Below the pieces are notes generated by a model. That model was not told where the DNA came from. It worked only from the letters and a program-made list of their open reading frames with translations, and ran no database searches. This document shows, one piece after another, positions 27,514 to 36,881 of a stretch of DNA of 64,000 nucleotides; position 1 is the first letter of the stretch, and the number at the start of each line of letters is the position of its first letter. The stretch comes from Leisingera sp. SS27. GTDB lineage: Bacteria > Pseudomonadota > Alphaproteobacteria > Rhodobacterales > Rhodobacteraceae. A program made the translations under genes and the position numbers. The DNA lies in assembly GCF_028368855.1 (NCBI RefSeq), contig NZ_JAQNCY010000009.1, positions 87,889 to 151,888 on the forward strand, in the 5' to 3' direction.

Positions 27514-30288
27514 ATGGCCAATGCCCCCGATCCGCTTGCCAACAACCCTGCCATCCGCCTCTGGGCTGAACGCTTCTATGACGCCAAGGCGTGGGACATG
27601 CCGGACACGCCGGAAGCCGGCGGGGAGGTGCTGGAAGCGCGGCGCACCACGGCACTGGCAGAGCTGGACAAGACCGGCGTGCCCGCTGCACTCAGCTCGG
27701 GTGCCCGGCGCAGCCTGGCCGGCGGGCGCAAGGCGCTGAAAAAGCAGATCCTAGGCGCTGACGCGGCGGAGGCCTTTGATCAGATTGACAGCGGCATTCA
27801 GGCGCTGAAAGACCAGATCACCGCCCAACTGGCCATTGCCGCCGCCCGCGGCAAGGCGCAGGCCGCGCTTGCCGCGGCAGAGGAAAAATTCGCCAAGGAG
27901 CGCGACAGCCTTGACCAGGGCGCGTTCACCTTCCTCGAAATTCTGATCAAGGCCGCGCAAAAGGCCATGGCCGCCGCCGTCTCAGCCGCCGATTTCGAAG
28001 CGGTGGAGGCGCAGGCCAAGGACATCGCCGCCAAAGCAGAGGAGGCCCGGGCCTATGGAGTCTTCTTTGACAATTGGACCCGTGCCACGCTGTTGCTGAT
28101 CAAGCCGATGGATGATCCGGCCAAGGAAACCGCAACCACCGAACGCGCGGCACGGATGGCGGCCGCGGCAGCGCTCTCGAAGACGGGGGATTTCGATGGT
28201 GCCAAGGCGGCGCTGGAGGTCTGGAAAAGCAACCTTGATACCGAGGACCACCTGGCGGCTGCTGTCAGCTTCGACGCCCTTCTGTGCGGCTACGAAGCAA
28301 ATCACCACAAGCGCTGCCAGAACATCCTCAGCAGCCAGTTGCGCGACACTGGTGACTTCCGCAATCACCTGAAAGACGCCAAGAAACTGGCCTATGAAGA
28401 CAGCAAGTTCCCGGAGGCAGAGGCCAAGCTGAACGCCCTGATCGCCTATGGCACCAAGGAGCGCGCGGCACTGGCCAAGTTCCTGCGCGGGTTTGATATG
28501 TCGATGATGCCGAATGCGGAGTTCCGCAATGCGGTGCTGGCGGCCCAGACCAAGCAGGCCGCTGCCGGGGACAATGATCCCAAGAAAGCGCTCAAGGATC
28601 TGAAGTCCTGGGTCAATTCGCATCCCGCGATCATGGGGCAAAGCTATTCCACCCAGATCCTCAAGGCCCTGCAGAAGCGCTATGACGCGCTGAAGCAAGT
28701 GCTGAAGGAGCCTGAGCTGACAGACTTGAACACCACCTGGGAGGCGCACAGACTGCTGGCCGAGGCCGGTGACTTCGACATGAACACCGGTGCGCCGCAG
28801 CACCACGCCAAGCTCGATCAGCTGTTCAAGCTGGAAGCGATAACCGACAGCCGCCGCGAAATGGACGCGATCCTGCGCCGGCATCCGGCGGCGGAGGGGT
28901 ATGATTTTCACAGGCCGGTGACCGATGCCCTGGCCGGGGCGAACTATCCGGCGGCAGTTGCGGCTGCGCCGGGGGCGCTGGAAAAACTGCAGATGATGCC
29001 AGGCTATCTTGCCCTGCGCCAGACTGCGCTGGACTTGCTGGCCGCGCTGCCCGGTGATCCGGCAGACCTGCGCAGCACGCTTGATGACGCAATGCAGGCG
29101 GCAGACCTCACCGCCCGCGGCGGCGACCCGGCCAAGGCAGCGTCGGACCTGCGGGGCGTGCTGGACGGAACCGACTATCTGGATCTGGCGCTTGCCATGA
29201 CCGACTACAATGCCAAACTCGCCAAGGTCCAAAAGGAACACACCCGGACCAAGAAGTATCTCAAGCTGCCGGAGGCCGAAAACGCACTGGACGCCTCGCT
29301 CAAGACCGCCACCGACCGGGCCGGTGATGACGGGGAGTACGGCGACGCCTTCCTGCTGCTCGATCAGCACCTGACGCTTCTGAAGCAGGTGAAGCCGATG
29401 GCGACCGCACGGTTTCAGGTGCAGGGCATTCTTGGCGCGCTGCGGCGGGCAGGGGTGGAGGCGGAAAAACTGGACCCGTTCGAACTCCGCGCCGCCGCCG
29501 CGGAAGCAGAGGCCGCCAAGCCTGACTTTACCGAAGCCAGAACGCTGTTTGACGCGCTGCGCGGGGATCTTGCCGATCTCAGCACCGAGACGGCAGAAGC
29601 CTGCGAAGCCGCGGATGGGGCAGGCAGCAACGCAGGCCACTCCCTGGACCGCCACGGTCCGGATGTCAGCGACGAGGACCTGATCACCCGCCTCAAGACC
29701 GGCAAGCCTCCGAACGCCCATTCCGATGATGAGCGCTCCTATACCGGCGCCTCGTCCAAGTTCCACAGCCCGCAGGACTGGCTCGCGGGGCGCGAGCTGG
29801 CGGCGCAAGCGGCGCTGGCCAACGGCATCGACATCACAGAGACGGAAATGACTTTCACCGGGGATCCGCTGACCGACCCGGACGAAAACGCCGATTTCAC
29901 CGTCGAGCACGGCCGCCCGATCGATAAGGCCTATATCGGCCACAAGAAACATGTGCGCCTGGATGACAGCGGCGAGCCGATCTCCGACAAGACCTATGAA
30001 ACCTTCGAGGAGATCGAGGGGCTGACCCGCGCCTATGTGAACTTCATCTGGGAGCCGGAGCTTTTGCCGGACGAGACCACCGGCCACCCCGCGCCGGGCA
30101 CGCATTACGACGAGGAAAAAGCGCAGGATAACGCCGACTACGTGGCAAAGTACACCACCCGCCACGGGGCCCCGCCAGCCCGGATCAGGGGCCGCTGGGT
30201 GATGATGCAGCAATACCCGGTCGCTGACGGCTGGGACAACGAAACCAAGACCTACACCAATGGCAATCCGGGGAACATGATCCCATGA
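27514..30288 (+). CDS. Large helical protein with C-terminal toxin-like domain, function unknown
   Basis: 924 residues, cytoplasmic start with no signal peptide. GAGG lies before the ATG. Residues 1 to about 695 are Ala/Leu/Lys/Glu-rich helices with recurring units of the type GD..xAxxxL (TGDFDGAKAALEVW at 224, RGGDPAKAASDLRGVL near 535). From residue 705 the composition changes: GHSLDRHGPDVSDEDLITRL (His714), then TGASSKFHSPQDWLAGREL, acidic loops and a Pro/Trp-rich end. A long structural part plus a distinct C-terminal domain, coupled to a small acidic protein, is the layout of polymorphic toxins. No known delivery marker (PAAR, VgrG, Rhs, LXG) is seen. Confidence 0.6.
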   Translation: MANAPDPLANNPAIRLWAERFYDAKAWDMPDTPEAGGEVLEARRTTALAELDKTGVPAALSSGARRSLAGGRKALKKQILGADAAEAFDQIDSGIQALKDQITAQLAIAAARGKAQAALAAAEEKFAKERDSLDQGAFTFLEILIKAAQKAMAAAVSAADFEAVEAQAKDIAAKAEEARAYGVFFDNWTRATLLLIKPMDDPAKETATTERAARMAAAAALSKTGDFDGAKAALEVWKSNLDTEDHLAAAVSFDALLCGYEANHHKRCQNILSSQLRDTGDFRNHLKDAKKLAYEDSKFPEAEAKLNALIAYGTKERAALAKFLRGFDMSMMPNAEFRNAVLAAQTKQAAAGDNDPKKALKDLKSWVNSHPAIMGQSYSTQILKALQKRYDALKQVLKEPELTDLNTTWEAHRLLAEAGDFDMNTGAPQHHAKLDQLFKLEAITDSRREMDAILRRHPAAEGYDFHRPVTDALAGANYPAAVAAAPGALEKLQMMPGYLALRQTALDLLAALPGDPADLRSTLDDAMQAADLTARGGDPAKAASDLRGVLDGTDYLDLALAMTDYNAKLAKVQKEHTRTKKYLKLPEAENALDASLKTATDRAGDDGEYGDAFLLLDQHLTLLKQVKPMATARFQVQGILGALRRAGVEAEKLDPFELRAAAAEAEAAKPDFTEARTLFDALRGDLADLSTETAEACEAADGAGSNAGHSLDRHGPDVSDEDLITRLKTGKPPNAHSDDERSYTGASSKFHSPQDWLAGRELAAQAALANGIDITETEMTFTGDPLTDPDENADFTVEHGRPIDKAYIGHKKHVRLDDSGEPISDKTYETFEEIEGLTRAYVNFIWEPELLPDETTGHPAPGTHYDEEKAQDNADYVAKYTTRHGAPPARIRGRWVMMQQYPVADGWDNETKTYTNGNPGNMIP

Positions 30289-30662
30289 AAATCCGCAAGG
30301 AACTGATCGAAGGCTACACGCGGCTCCTGACCATGGGGAGGGCTGTGAATGCGCCTGATCCGATGGCTGATCTGGCGCAATTCGACGCCGACATCCGCGC
30401 CATGCACAAACGCGCCCATAAGGAGGGCAACCTGGATTGGCTGCGTCTCGCTTTGGATGCGCTAATCGCCAGTCCGGACGGGCGCATCAGCCAGTTTGCA
30501 GGTCAGCAGTACCCGTTTTCCGGCCCGGAGCTGGAGGCGCTGTTCCGCCGTGCCTATGGCATGATCTGGCCGGACCAGCCGCTGTCAGAGCCCGGTGACG
30601 AGGCCGATCTGGAGTTTGTCGAAATGAGCGCAGAGGAGTGGGACGCCTTCACCGGCGCCTGA
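30285..30662 (+). CDS. Small acidic protein coupled to the toxin-like gene, candidate immunity protein
   Basis: 125 residues. Its ATG overlaps the TGA of the 924-residue gene (ATGA), so the two are translated together. Helical, acidic C-terminus (EPGDEADLEFVEMSAEEWDAFTGA), no signal peptide or membrane segment. A small acidic cytoplasmic partner immediately after a gene with a toxin-like C-terminus is the usual position of an immunity protein. I do not recognise the family; the role is inference from position and charge. Confidence 0.6.
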   Translation: MKIRKELIEGYTRLLTMGRAVNAPDPMADLAQFDADIRAMHKRAHKEGNLDWLRLALDALIASPDGRISQFAGQQYPFSGPELEALFRRAYGMIWPDQPLSEPGDEADLEFVEMSAEEWDAFTGA

Positions 30663-30672
30663 GGGAATTGCC

Positions 30673-31881
30673 ATGTCCGACCAGTCTTTTGACGCCGATG
30701 CCGTCCTGAAACTCATCAAGAAATCCAAGGCCTCCGGTAAGGAGCTGCCCTTTGCCTTCGGCTTGGGGGCCAAGCCCGAGAACTGCGGGCTGATGATCGA
30801 CTTGCGTAAGCCGGGCAAGGTGCTGCGCGGCGACCTGAAGAAAATGCCGGGTATCAAGAAAACCTGCTTCGGCACCCTTCGGGTGGAGGAGAACGAGGTT
30901 CTCTTGCAGCCCGTAAAACCGCTGAAGGGCATCGTCAAGCAGCTCAAGAAGCGGTTCATGAAGGAGGGAATGGTCAAGTTTAAACCAGTCCTGATTGGCC
31001 CCGACGGCAGCGTAATTGACGAGGAAGCCTTGCCGGATGACGACGCCGAAGCGCAGGAGACCGCCGCACCGGCGCAGGCGGACGACGGTGTTGCCGCAGC
31101 TCTGAAGCAGCGCATCGCCGCTGCTGCGGAAACGGTAAAGGCGCTGGGCAACCCGGATCTTACCGGTAAGCTCGCGCCGGAAGTAAAGGCCAGCGTCAAG
31201 CTCTTGGGGCAGGGCGATCATGAGGGCTGCGCCGCCCGCCTGACACGTCTGGAGGCAGCACTGGCCAAGCTTCAGGGGCAGTCTGCAAAACCCTCATCAG
31301 ATCAGGAGCAGTCGGCCCGGCTCAGCAAGCTTCTGAAGGAACAGGCAGCCAGGATCAAAGCGCTGCCGCCGGAAAAGGCCGCACCTCTGGCGGCCCGGGC
31401 CAAGGAAATTGCCGCACAGCTGAAATCCGGCGCGCTGGGGGATGCCGCCGCTGGATTGAAGGTGCTGGCACAGGCCCTGAAGACCCCGGCTGCGGCTGAA
31501 GCGCCCGGGGAGGATGTCATGGCAATCTGGCAGGCCGCCAAGGAAGACGTGGACCGCGGCATCTCCGTATTGCAGGCCGCGCTGCGCTCCCAGAACCATC
31601 CGGTGCTGGCGCGGATCGCTGATGCCGGGCTGGCAGGCGTCACAGGCGGCAATCAGACCGCGCTGATGAAGGCGCTGTTCGAGATGAACTCCGCCGGCGG
31701 CGAGGCCCGCAAGACAGCGGCGCAGGCACTGCTGGCGCAGGTTGCCGCCTACGGCAAGTTTCTCAAGGATGATCCGGTGATTGCGCTGGTGGAGGAGAAC
31801 CCCTTTGGCATCTCCGCGCCAGTCCGGGCGCCGCTGGGCAACGCCCTGCGCCAGATCGCCGGAATTGCCAAGGCCGCCTGA
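30673..31881 (+). CDS. Helical-repeat protein of the 27.5 kb cluster, function unknown
   Basis: 402 residues, starts 10 bases after the previous stop. Residues 1-115 form a separate domain with a KLIKKSKASGKELPFAFGLG..GLMIDLRKPGKVLRGDLKK pattern, alternating strands and helices, ending GPDGSVIDEE. An acidic Ala-rich linker (DDDAEAQETAAPAQADD) follows. Residues 130-400 are helical with the same unit seen in the 924-residue protein (LGQGDHEGCAARLTRLEAAL at 178, SGALGDAAAGLKVLAQAL at 252). The shared repeat suggests the two proteins pack together or share a carrier. Possibly an adaptor, chaperone or second structural subunit; no family recognised. Confidence 0.6.
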   Translation: MSDQSFDADAVLKLIKKSKASGKELPFAFGLGAKPENCGLMIDLRKPGKVLRGDLKKMPGIKKTCFGTLRVEENEVLLQPVKPLKGIVKQLKKRFMKEGMVKFKPVLIGPDGSVIDEEALPDDDAEAQETAAPAQADDGVAAALKQRIAAAAETVKALGNPDLTGKLAPEVKASVKLLGQGDHEGCAARLTRLEAALAKLQGQSAKPSSDQEQSARLSKLLKEQAARIKALPPEKAAPLAARAKEIAAQLKSGALGDAAAGLKVLAQALKTPAAAEAPGEDVMAIWQAAKEDVDRGISVLQAALRSQNHPVLARIADAGLAGVTGGNQTALMKALFEMNSAGGEARKTAAQALLAQVAAYGKFLKDDPVIALVEENPFGISAPVRAPLGNALRQIAGIAKAA

Positions 31882-31889
31882 CCGCCGCT

Positions 31890-31914
31890 TTCCGGTCCTG
31901 AGAAGGGGCCGGAA
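31890..31914 (+). terminator. Hairpin after the 27.5 kb cluster
   Basis: TTCCGGTCC pairs with GGGCCGGAA (one G-T pair), 7-base loop. No T run follows; possible terminator separating the cluster from pccB. Confidence 0.45.
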
Positions 31915-31927
31915 GTTGTCCTCTGAC

Positions 31928-31986
31928 TTTGCTAATTTTCAACTTTGCCAACCGCGTATGCAAACGGTTTGCAAATTTGCGATAAT
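31928..31986 (+). promoter_or_regulatory. Tandem TTTGC elements in the pccB promoter (PccR-like sites)
   Basis: Five related elements in a row: TTTGCTAA (31928), TTTGCCAA (31944), TATGCAAA (31957), TTTGCAAA (31968) and TTTGCGAT (31976). They lead into a -10-like GATAAT (31981). TTTGCAAA is the half-site I recall for Rhodobacter PccR at pccB. Confidence 0.65.
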
Positions 31987-32048
31987 GTCCTTTGGCTTCG
32001 CCGCAGCGCAATATATGGTCGCGCTGAAACTGACAGGGGACATGAGCC

Positions 32049-33581
<1,533 letters not shown>

Positions 33582-33589
33582 GTGGGTAA

Positions 33590-33970
33590 ATGACGGATCA
33601 GAGCGAAATCGAGGCAGTGACTTTCGGTGCAGATCGCACGCCGCTGGAATATCTCGATTTCTTTGAGATTTCCAACGGCTCCGATGCTCGCGAAGTTATG
33701 CTTGCCGTGTTCCGCTCTGATCTTGGCAGCATACTGAATGCCCGTGCGCCATCTCCGCAGGAAGCGGCGTCGATACGCCAAACCGTCTCTCTCATGGTGC
33801 AGCTTGCCGCTACGACTGACGCAGGCCTTCCTGACGACTACTTCGTGGAACTGGCAGACGGAGCTGAGGCAGACTACCGGACCATTCCGCCAACGCGGCG
33901 GGTGGTCTTTGGCCTCGACAACGAAAGCTGGCAAACCGCCGATCTGAACCGGATTGAAGTGTCTGAATGA
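33590..33970 (+). CDS. Hypothetical protein downstream of pccB
   Basis: 126 residues, starting 8 bases after pccB and overlapping the next gene by four bases (ATGA). No signal peptide. Acidic (many Asp/Glu), mixed alpha/beta, with a compact domain FFEISNGSDAREVMLAVFRSDLGSILNARAPSPQEAASIRQTVSLMVQLA. No family recognised. G+C and codon use look a little lower than pccB. Probably co-transcribed with pccB. Confidence 0.65.
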   Translation: MTDQSEIEAVTFGADRTPLEYLDFFEISNGSDAREVMLAVFRSDLGSILNARAPSPQEAASIRQTVSLMVQLAATTDAGLPDDYFVELADGAEADYRTIPPTRRVVFGLDNESWQTADLNRIEVSE

Positions 33971-34395
33971 ACCGCACCCCCTGGCATATCACCCGCACGG
34001 ACGGCGCCCTGACGCTGTCGCGCCGCCTGCCTGCGCGGTTCGACGTGGCGGTGGAAACGGTGCTGCCTGCCGCTGATCCCCTGCGGCTGGCGCACCAGAT
34101 CCGCCAGGACATGTGGCGTAAGCTGCAGTCCCTGCGCGGTTTCTCCCCGGTGGTCGAAATAACCGCCGAAGGGCAGGGGCTGCGGGTGCGTGCAGGCGGC
34201 CAGGTGATGGGCCGGGTGCCCGCCAATGCCGCCGGGCAGATCGCGGACGTTCTGGATAACCCCGCCCGCCGCGCCCGCTGGATCCGCCATGCCAGCCGGG
34301 TGCAGGGCGCCCAACTGCCCGATTCCCGTGCAGATGCGAAGGATTCGCGCAGAATCGCGGCAAAAATTGACATGAAGAGCGAATCAGCGTCATGA
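33967..34395 (+). CDS. Conserved hypothetical protein of the pcc cluster
   Basis: 142 residues, cytoplasmic, basic. ATGA overlap with both neighbours (33967 and 34392), so part of a tightly coupled set of three. The sequence starts MNRTPWHITRTDGALTLSRRLPARFDVAVETVLP and continues DPLRLAHQIRQDMWRKLQSLRGFSPVVEI. The Trp/Arg pattern looks conserved, but I cannot assign a domain. A function in carboxylase assembly is only suggested by location. Confidence 0.68.
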   Translation: MNRTPWHITRTDGALTLSRRLPARFDVAVETVLPAADPLRLAHQIRQDMWRKLQSLRGFSPVVEITAEGQGLRVRAGGQVMGRVPANAAGQIADVLDNPARRARWIRHASRVQGAQLPDSRADAKDSRRIAAKIDMKSESAS

Positions 34396-34886
34396 TCCGC
34401 CCCAGCCGATATCAGACAGCGCGCGCCACTTGCGCAGCGCCTGCAGCTCCGGCCGGAGGAGCCCGGGCAACCGGGGGCCGGGGCTGCGGATATCTGGCGG
34501 CGATCCCTCTTGTTTTCTGGACTTTAACCGCCGCCGCGGCGGATGCCGTGCTTGTTCCCTCGGGCCAGCCGGTGACGCTGTCGGAGGTGCTGCTGGACGA
34601 TGCCCCCGGCCAGCCCGGCGAAACCTGGGCGCGGTTCCGCTTCCTGGCGCCGCAGATCGCCCGCGGCACCGGCACCGTCAGCTATGAAGCAGCGGCCCCC
34701 GACATGGACCATCTCTGCGGCAGCATCGCGCTGCCCTATCTGGCCGAGCACGGCCTGTCCGCGGCGCGGGTGGTGATCTCGCTTTCCGACCGGATGGTGC
34801 CCTTTGGCGCCCAGGACCCTGAGGCGACGCAGTTTTTTGAGGCCTACCGCCCCGAAGGCGCAGCCTGCATGTGGGAGGCTTTCTGA
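34392..34886 (+). CDS. Exported hypothetical protein (DUF6497-like)
   Basis: 164 residues. A basic start and a hydrophobic segment (YLAAIPLVFWTLTAAAADA, residues 34-52) look like a signal peptide with a long n-region, unless translation starts later. The mature part has two Cys (DHLCGSIALPYLAEHGL and EGAACMWEAF), probably a disulfide, and the pattern VVISLSDRMVPFGAQDPEATQFFEAYRPEG. It resembles the small periplasmic DUF6497 family of Rhodobacteraceae (from memory). Coupled to the preceding gene by ATGA. Confidence 0.7.
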   Translation: MIRPSRYQTARATCAAPAAPAGGARATGGRGCGYLAAIPLVFWTLTAAAADAVLVPSGQPVTLSEVLLDDAPGQPGETWARFRFLAPQIARGTGTVSYEAAAPDMDHLCGSIALPYLAEHGLSAARVVISLSDRMVPFGAQDPEATQFFEAYRPEGAACMWEAF

Positions 34887-34930
34887 TGTTTCCACAATAT
34901 CTTGCGGGCCATGGGCTAAACCGGCGGAAT

Positions 34931-34993
34931 CTTGCGGCTTTGCAGCCACAGCCCGGTCAATTGCCGCGATTTGCATGTGACTTGCCTGCAAAG
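34931..34993. promoter_or_regulatory. Cluster of TTGC elements before the small lipoprotein gene
   Basis: CTTGCGG (34931), TTTGCAG (34939), ATTGCCG (34960), TTTGCATG (34970) and CTTGCCTGCAAAG (34981) occur within 63 bases. The pattern recalls the array upstream of pccB but is more degenerate. Confidence 0.3.
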
Positions 34994-35100
34994 CCGGGTA
35001 TCCTCGCCGCGGGCAGCCGCGCGGCTGCCTTTGCATTGAGGTTGAGGCACGCGGACGGCAGCGCCGCCGCAGGTTTCTCAAAATTTATCAGGAGACAGAA

Positions 35101-35241
35101 ATGTCCAAGAGCATCAAGCTTATCGCCCTGGCAGGCCTGCTGGCCGCCGTCACTGCCTGCGCCCAGCAGGAAGAAGAGTTCGTCGTTGTCGAGCCGCAGC
35201 CGGTCAGCGAAGAACCGGTTTTCACCGGCAAGTACAACTAA
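35101..35241 (+). CDS. Very small lipoprotein, 46 residues
   Basis: 46 residues: signal MSKSIKLIALAGLLAAVTAC with lipobox VTAC, then QQEEEFVVVEPQPVSEEPVFTGKYN. AGGAGACAGAA directly precedes the ATG. The acidic mature peptide of 26 residues ends in FTGKYN. Similar miniature lipoproteins occur in the pcc region of related bacteria; function unknown. Too short to be found by length-based gene calling. Confidence 0.8.
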   Translation: MSKSIKLIALAGLLAAVTACAQQEEEFVVVEPQPVSEEPVFTGKYN

Positions 35242-35310
35242 TCACTTCAGGGGTCCGGCCCTGCGGCCGGCCCCCGCCGCCCCGTGGGGTGCCGGACCGG
35301 AGGCACCCAA

Positions 35311-35655
35311 ATGCTGAAACACCGCGGGTTTCCGGGCCGTATGCCCGGCACAGATTTTCAATTCACCATCCGCCGCCCCAACCCCAAAGGGGTCACGCCG
35401 CTGACCCGGCGCGAGCGCTTCCGCGACCGCAAGAACGTCGACAGGCGTGTCGATCAAACGTTCATGCAGGCGCTGTGGGAACATTTCGGCGATCAGCCGT
35501 TTGAGCGCGGCAACCTTGATGCTGGCCGTCTCAGCTGGCTGTTCGGCCGCGAGGTGATCCCGGCCGAAGATCCCTTTGATCCCGAAAGCTATGAGGCGCT
35601 GCTGGTCATCAACGAGGCGGTTGCGCGCGCGTCCTTCCCGGAGGCGTTTGACTGA
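35311..35655 (+). CDS. Conserved hypothetical protein, 114 residues
   Basis: 114 residues from the ATG at 35311, with GGAGG nine bases upstream. No signal peptide. Strongly basic N-terminal half (KHRGFPGRMPGTDFQFTIRRPNPKGVTPLTRRERFRDRKNVDRRVDQTFMQALW) and an acidic second half (EVIPAEDPFDPESYEALLVINEAVARASFPEAFD). Not recognised. It ends before a strong hairpin shared with the convergent porin gene. Confidence 0.7.
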   Translation: MLKHRGFPGRMPGTDFQFTIRRPNPKGVTPLTRRERFRDRKNVDRRVDQTFMQALWEHFGDQPFERGNLDAGRLSWLFGREVIPAEDPFDPESYEALLVINEAVARASFPEAFD

Positions 35656-35662
35656 TGGCGCG

Positions 35663-35730
35663 GCCCCGGACGCATATGATGGCAAAGGCACCGCGGATTG
35701 CTCCGCGATGCCTGCTGCAGCGTCCGGGGC
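35663..35730. terminator. Bidirectional terminator-like nested hairpin
   Basis: Outer stem GCCCCGGACGC/GCGTCCGGGGC (11 perfect pairs) encloses a second hairpin CGCGGA-TTGC-TCCGCG. It lies between convergent genes ending at 35655 and 35739. Confidence 0.7.
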
Positions 35731-35738
35731 GCCGCGTC

Positions 35739-36881
35739 TCAGAAGTTCAGCTGCACTGCCAGCTGGACACGGTCACCGTCGAACGTATTGCCGGAAGCCG
35801 CGTCATTGCGTTCGCCGAAGATGTACTCGGCGCTGAGCGTCAGATTGTCGGTGGGGCTGTAGAACGCATTCACGTGAATGGTCTCCAGCTCAGTGAACGA
35901 CAGGCTGCCGGTCGAGGTCGCCAGATCGTAATCCTCGCGCCCGTAGCCGATACCGACGTTCCATTTGTTGCCGATGTCCTGGCGGAACTCGAGGGTGTAG
36001 CCCTCGACGTCGTTTGCCTGGCCGCCGACAATGGCATCGCCAACGCCGATCAGCAGCGGGCCAAGGGCTTCACCGTTCACATAGGTGGCCTGGAACAGCC
36101 CGCCGTCCCACGGGGTGATAGAGCCCGACAGGGTGACACCGGTCTGGTCCACTTCAACGCCGCCGCTTTCGATGGTGCCGGTCAGGCCGGCAATCCGTGC
36201 CGTGAACCGGTCATTGCTGTACTGCGCAGCTGCGGTGAACACCGGATCGCTGGACGCGGAGCTGTTTTCCTCCAGCGACAGGCTGTAGTCGAAGCCCTCG
36301 CCAAAGCTGTTGCTGTAGCGGATCTGCGGCACCCGGGCAAAGGCAATGCCGACCGGCCCGTTGAACTCCACGCTGGTGGGGTACTGCCCCAGCGGCATGA
36401 AGTTGGTCCAGGTCTGCCCGAAGGTCCAGTGATCGCCGACCTGGATGTTGGCATGGCGCAGCCGCAGTTCGGACCGGCCGCCCGAGGCAAACAGGTCGAA
36501 TTCCAGCTGCCCCTGCAGGGTTCCGATATCGCTTTCGGTGGTCGTGCGGATACCCAGACGCGACTGGCGCACCGTGGCGCCGAAGTCGCCGTCGGTGGCG
36601 TTGACCGGCTCGCCGATATTGTTGACGAAGGCCGTGTCGCCTTGGATGAAGTCAAAGTCGTAATAGAAATCGGCCTTGGCATAGCCGTAAATATCGACCG
36701 CCGTATTGCCCAGCCGGAAATCGCCGGGGATGCTGGCTGCCTGCTGGTTTTCGGCCTCCAGGGCCTCGATCCGCGCGCGCAGATCCTGCAGTTCGGACGT
36801 GGTGTCCGCCTGCGCCAGACCAGCGCTGCCGGCAAGTGCAGCAGCAGCCAGGACAAAGCGTCCCTTAAGCACCTGTTTCAT
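35739..36881 (-). CDS. Outer-membrane porin, DcaP-like
   Basis: 380 residues. Signal peptide MKQVLKGRFVLAAAALAGSAGLAQA, then a short coiled coil (SELQDLRARIEALEAENQQ) as in trimeric DcaP-type porins, then a beta-barrel of alternating aromatic/polar strands ending in VQLAVQLNF with a C-terminal Phe for BAM recognition. GGAGGAGGG precedes the ATG. DcaP-type porins import dicarboxylates and related acids. That would suit the propionate/methylmalonate context, but the substrate is inferred. The 677-base region upstream may hold its regulation. Confidence 0.88.
   Translation of the reverse strand: MKQVLKGRFVLAAAALAGSAGLAQADTTSELQDLRARIEALEAENQQAASIPGDFRLGNTAVDIYGYAKADFYYDFDFIQGDTAFVNNIGEPVNATDGDFGATVRQSRLGIRTTTESDIGTLQGQLEFDLFASGGRSELRLRHANIQVGDHWTFGQTWTNFMPLGQYPTSVEFNGPVGIAFARVPQIRYSNSFGEGFDYSLSLEENSSASSDPVFTAAAQYSNDRFTARIAGLTGTIESGGVEVDQTGVTLSGSITPWDGGLFQATYVNGEALGPLLIGVGDAIVGGQANDVEGYTLEFRQDIGNKWNVGIGYGREDYDLATSTGSLSFTELETIHVNAFYSPTDNLTLSAEYIFGERNDAASGNTFDGDRVQLAVQLNF

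Noticed and set aside
27982..30213. 743-codon minus-strand frame
   Set aside because: Shadow of the 924-residue gene; no ribosome site, low-complexity composition and no domain.
27514..31881. Type VI secretion cargo or Rhs toxin
   Set aside because: No PAAR, VgrG, Rhs or MIX motif and no secretion structural genes in the window, so delivery is left open.
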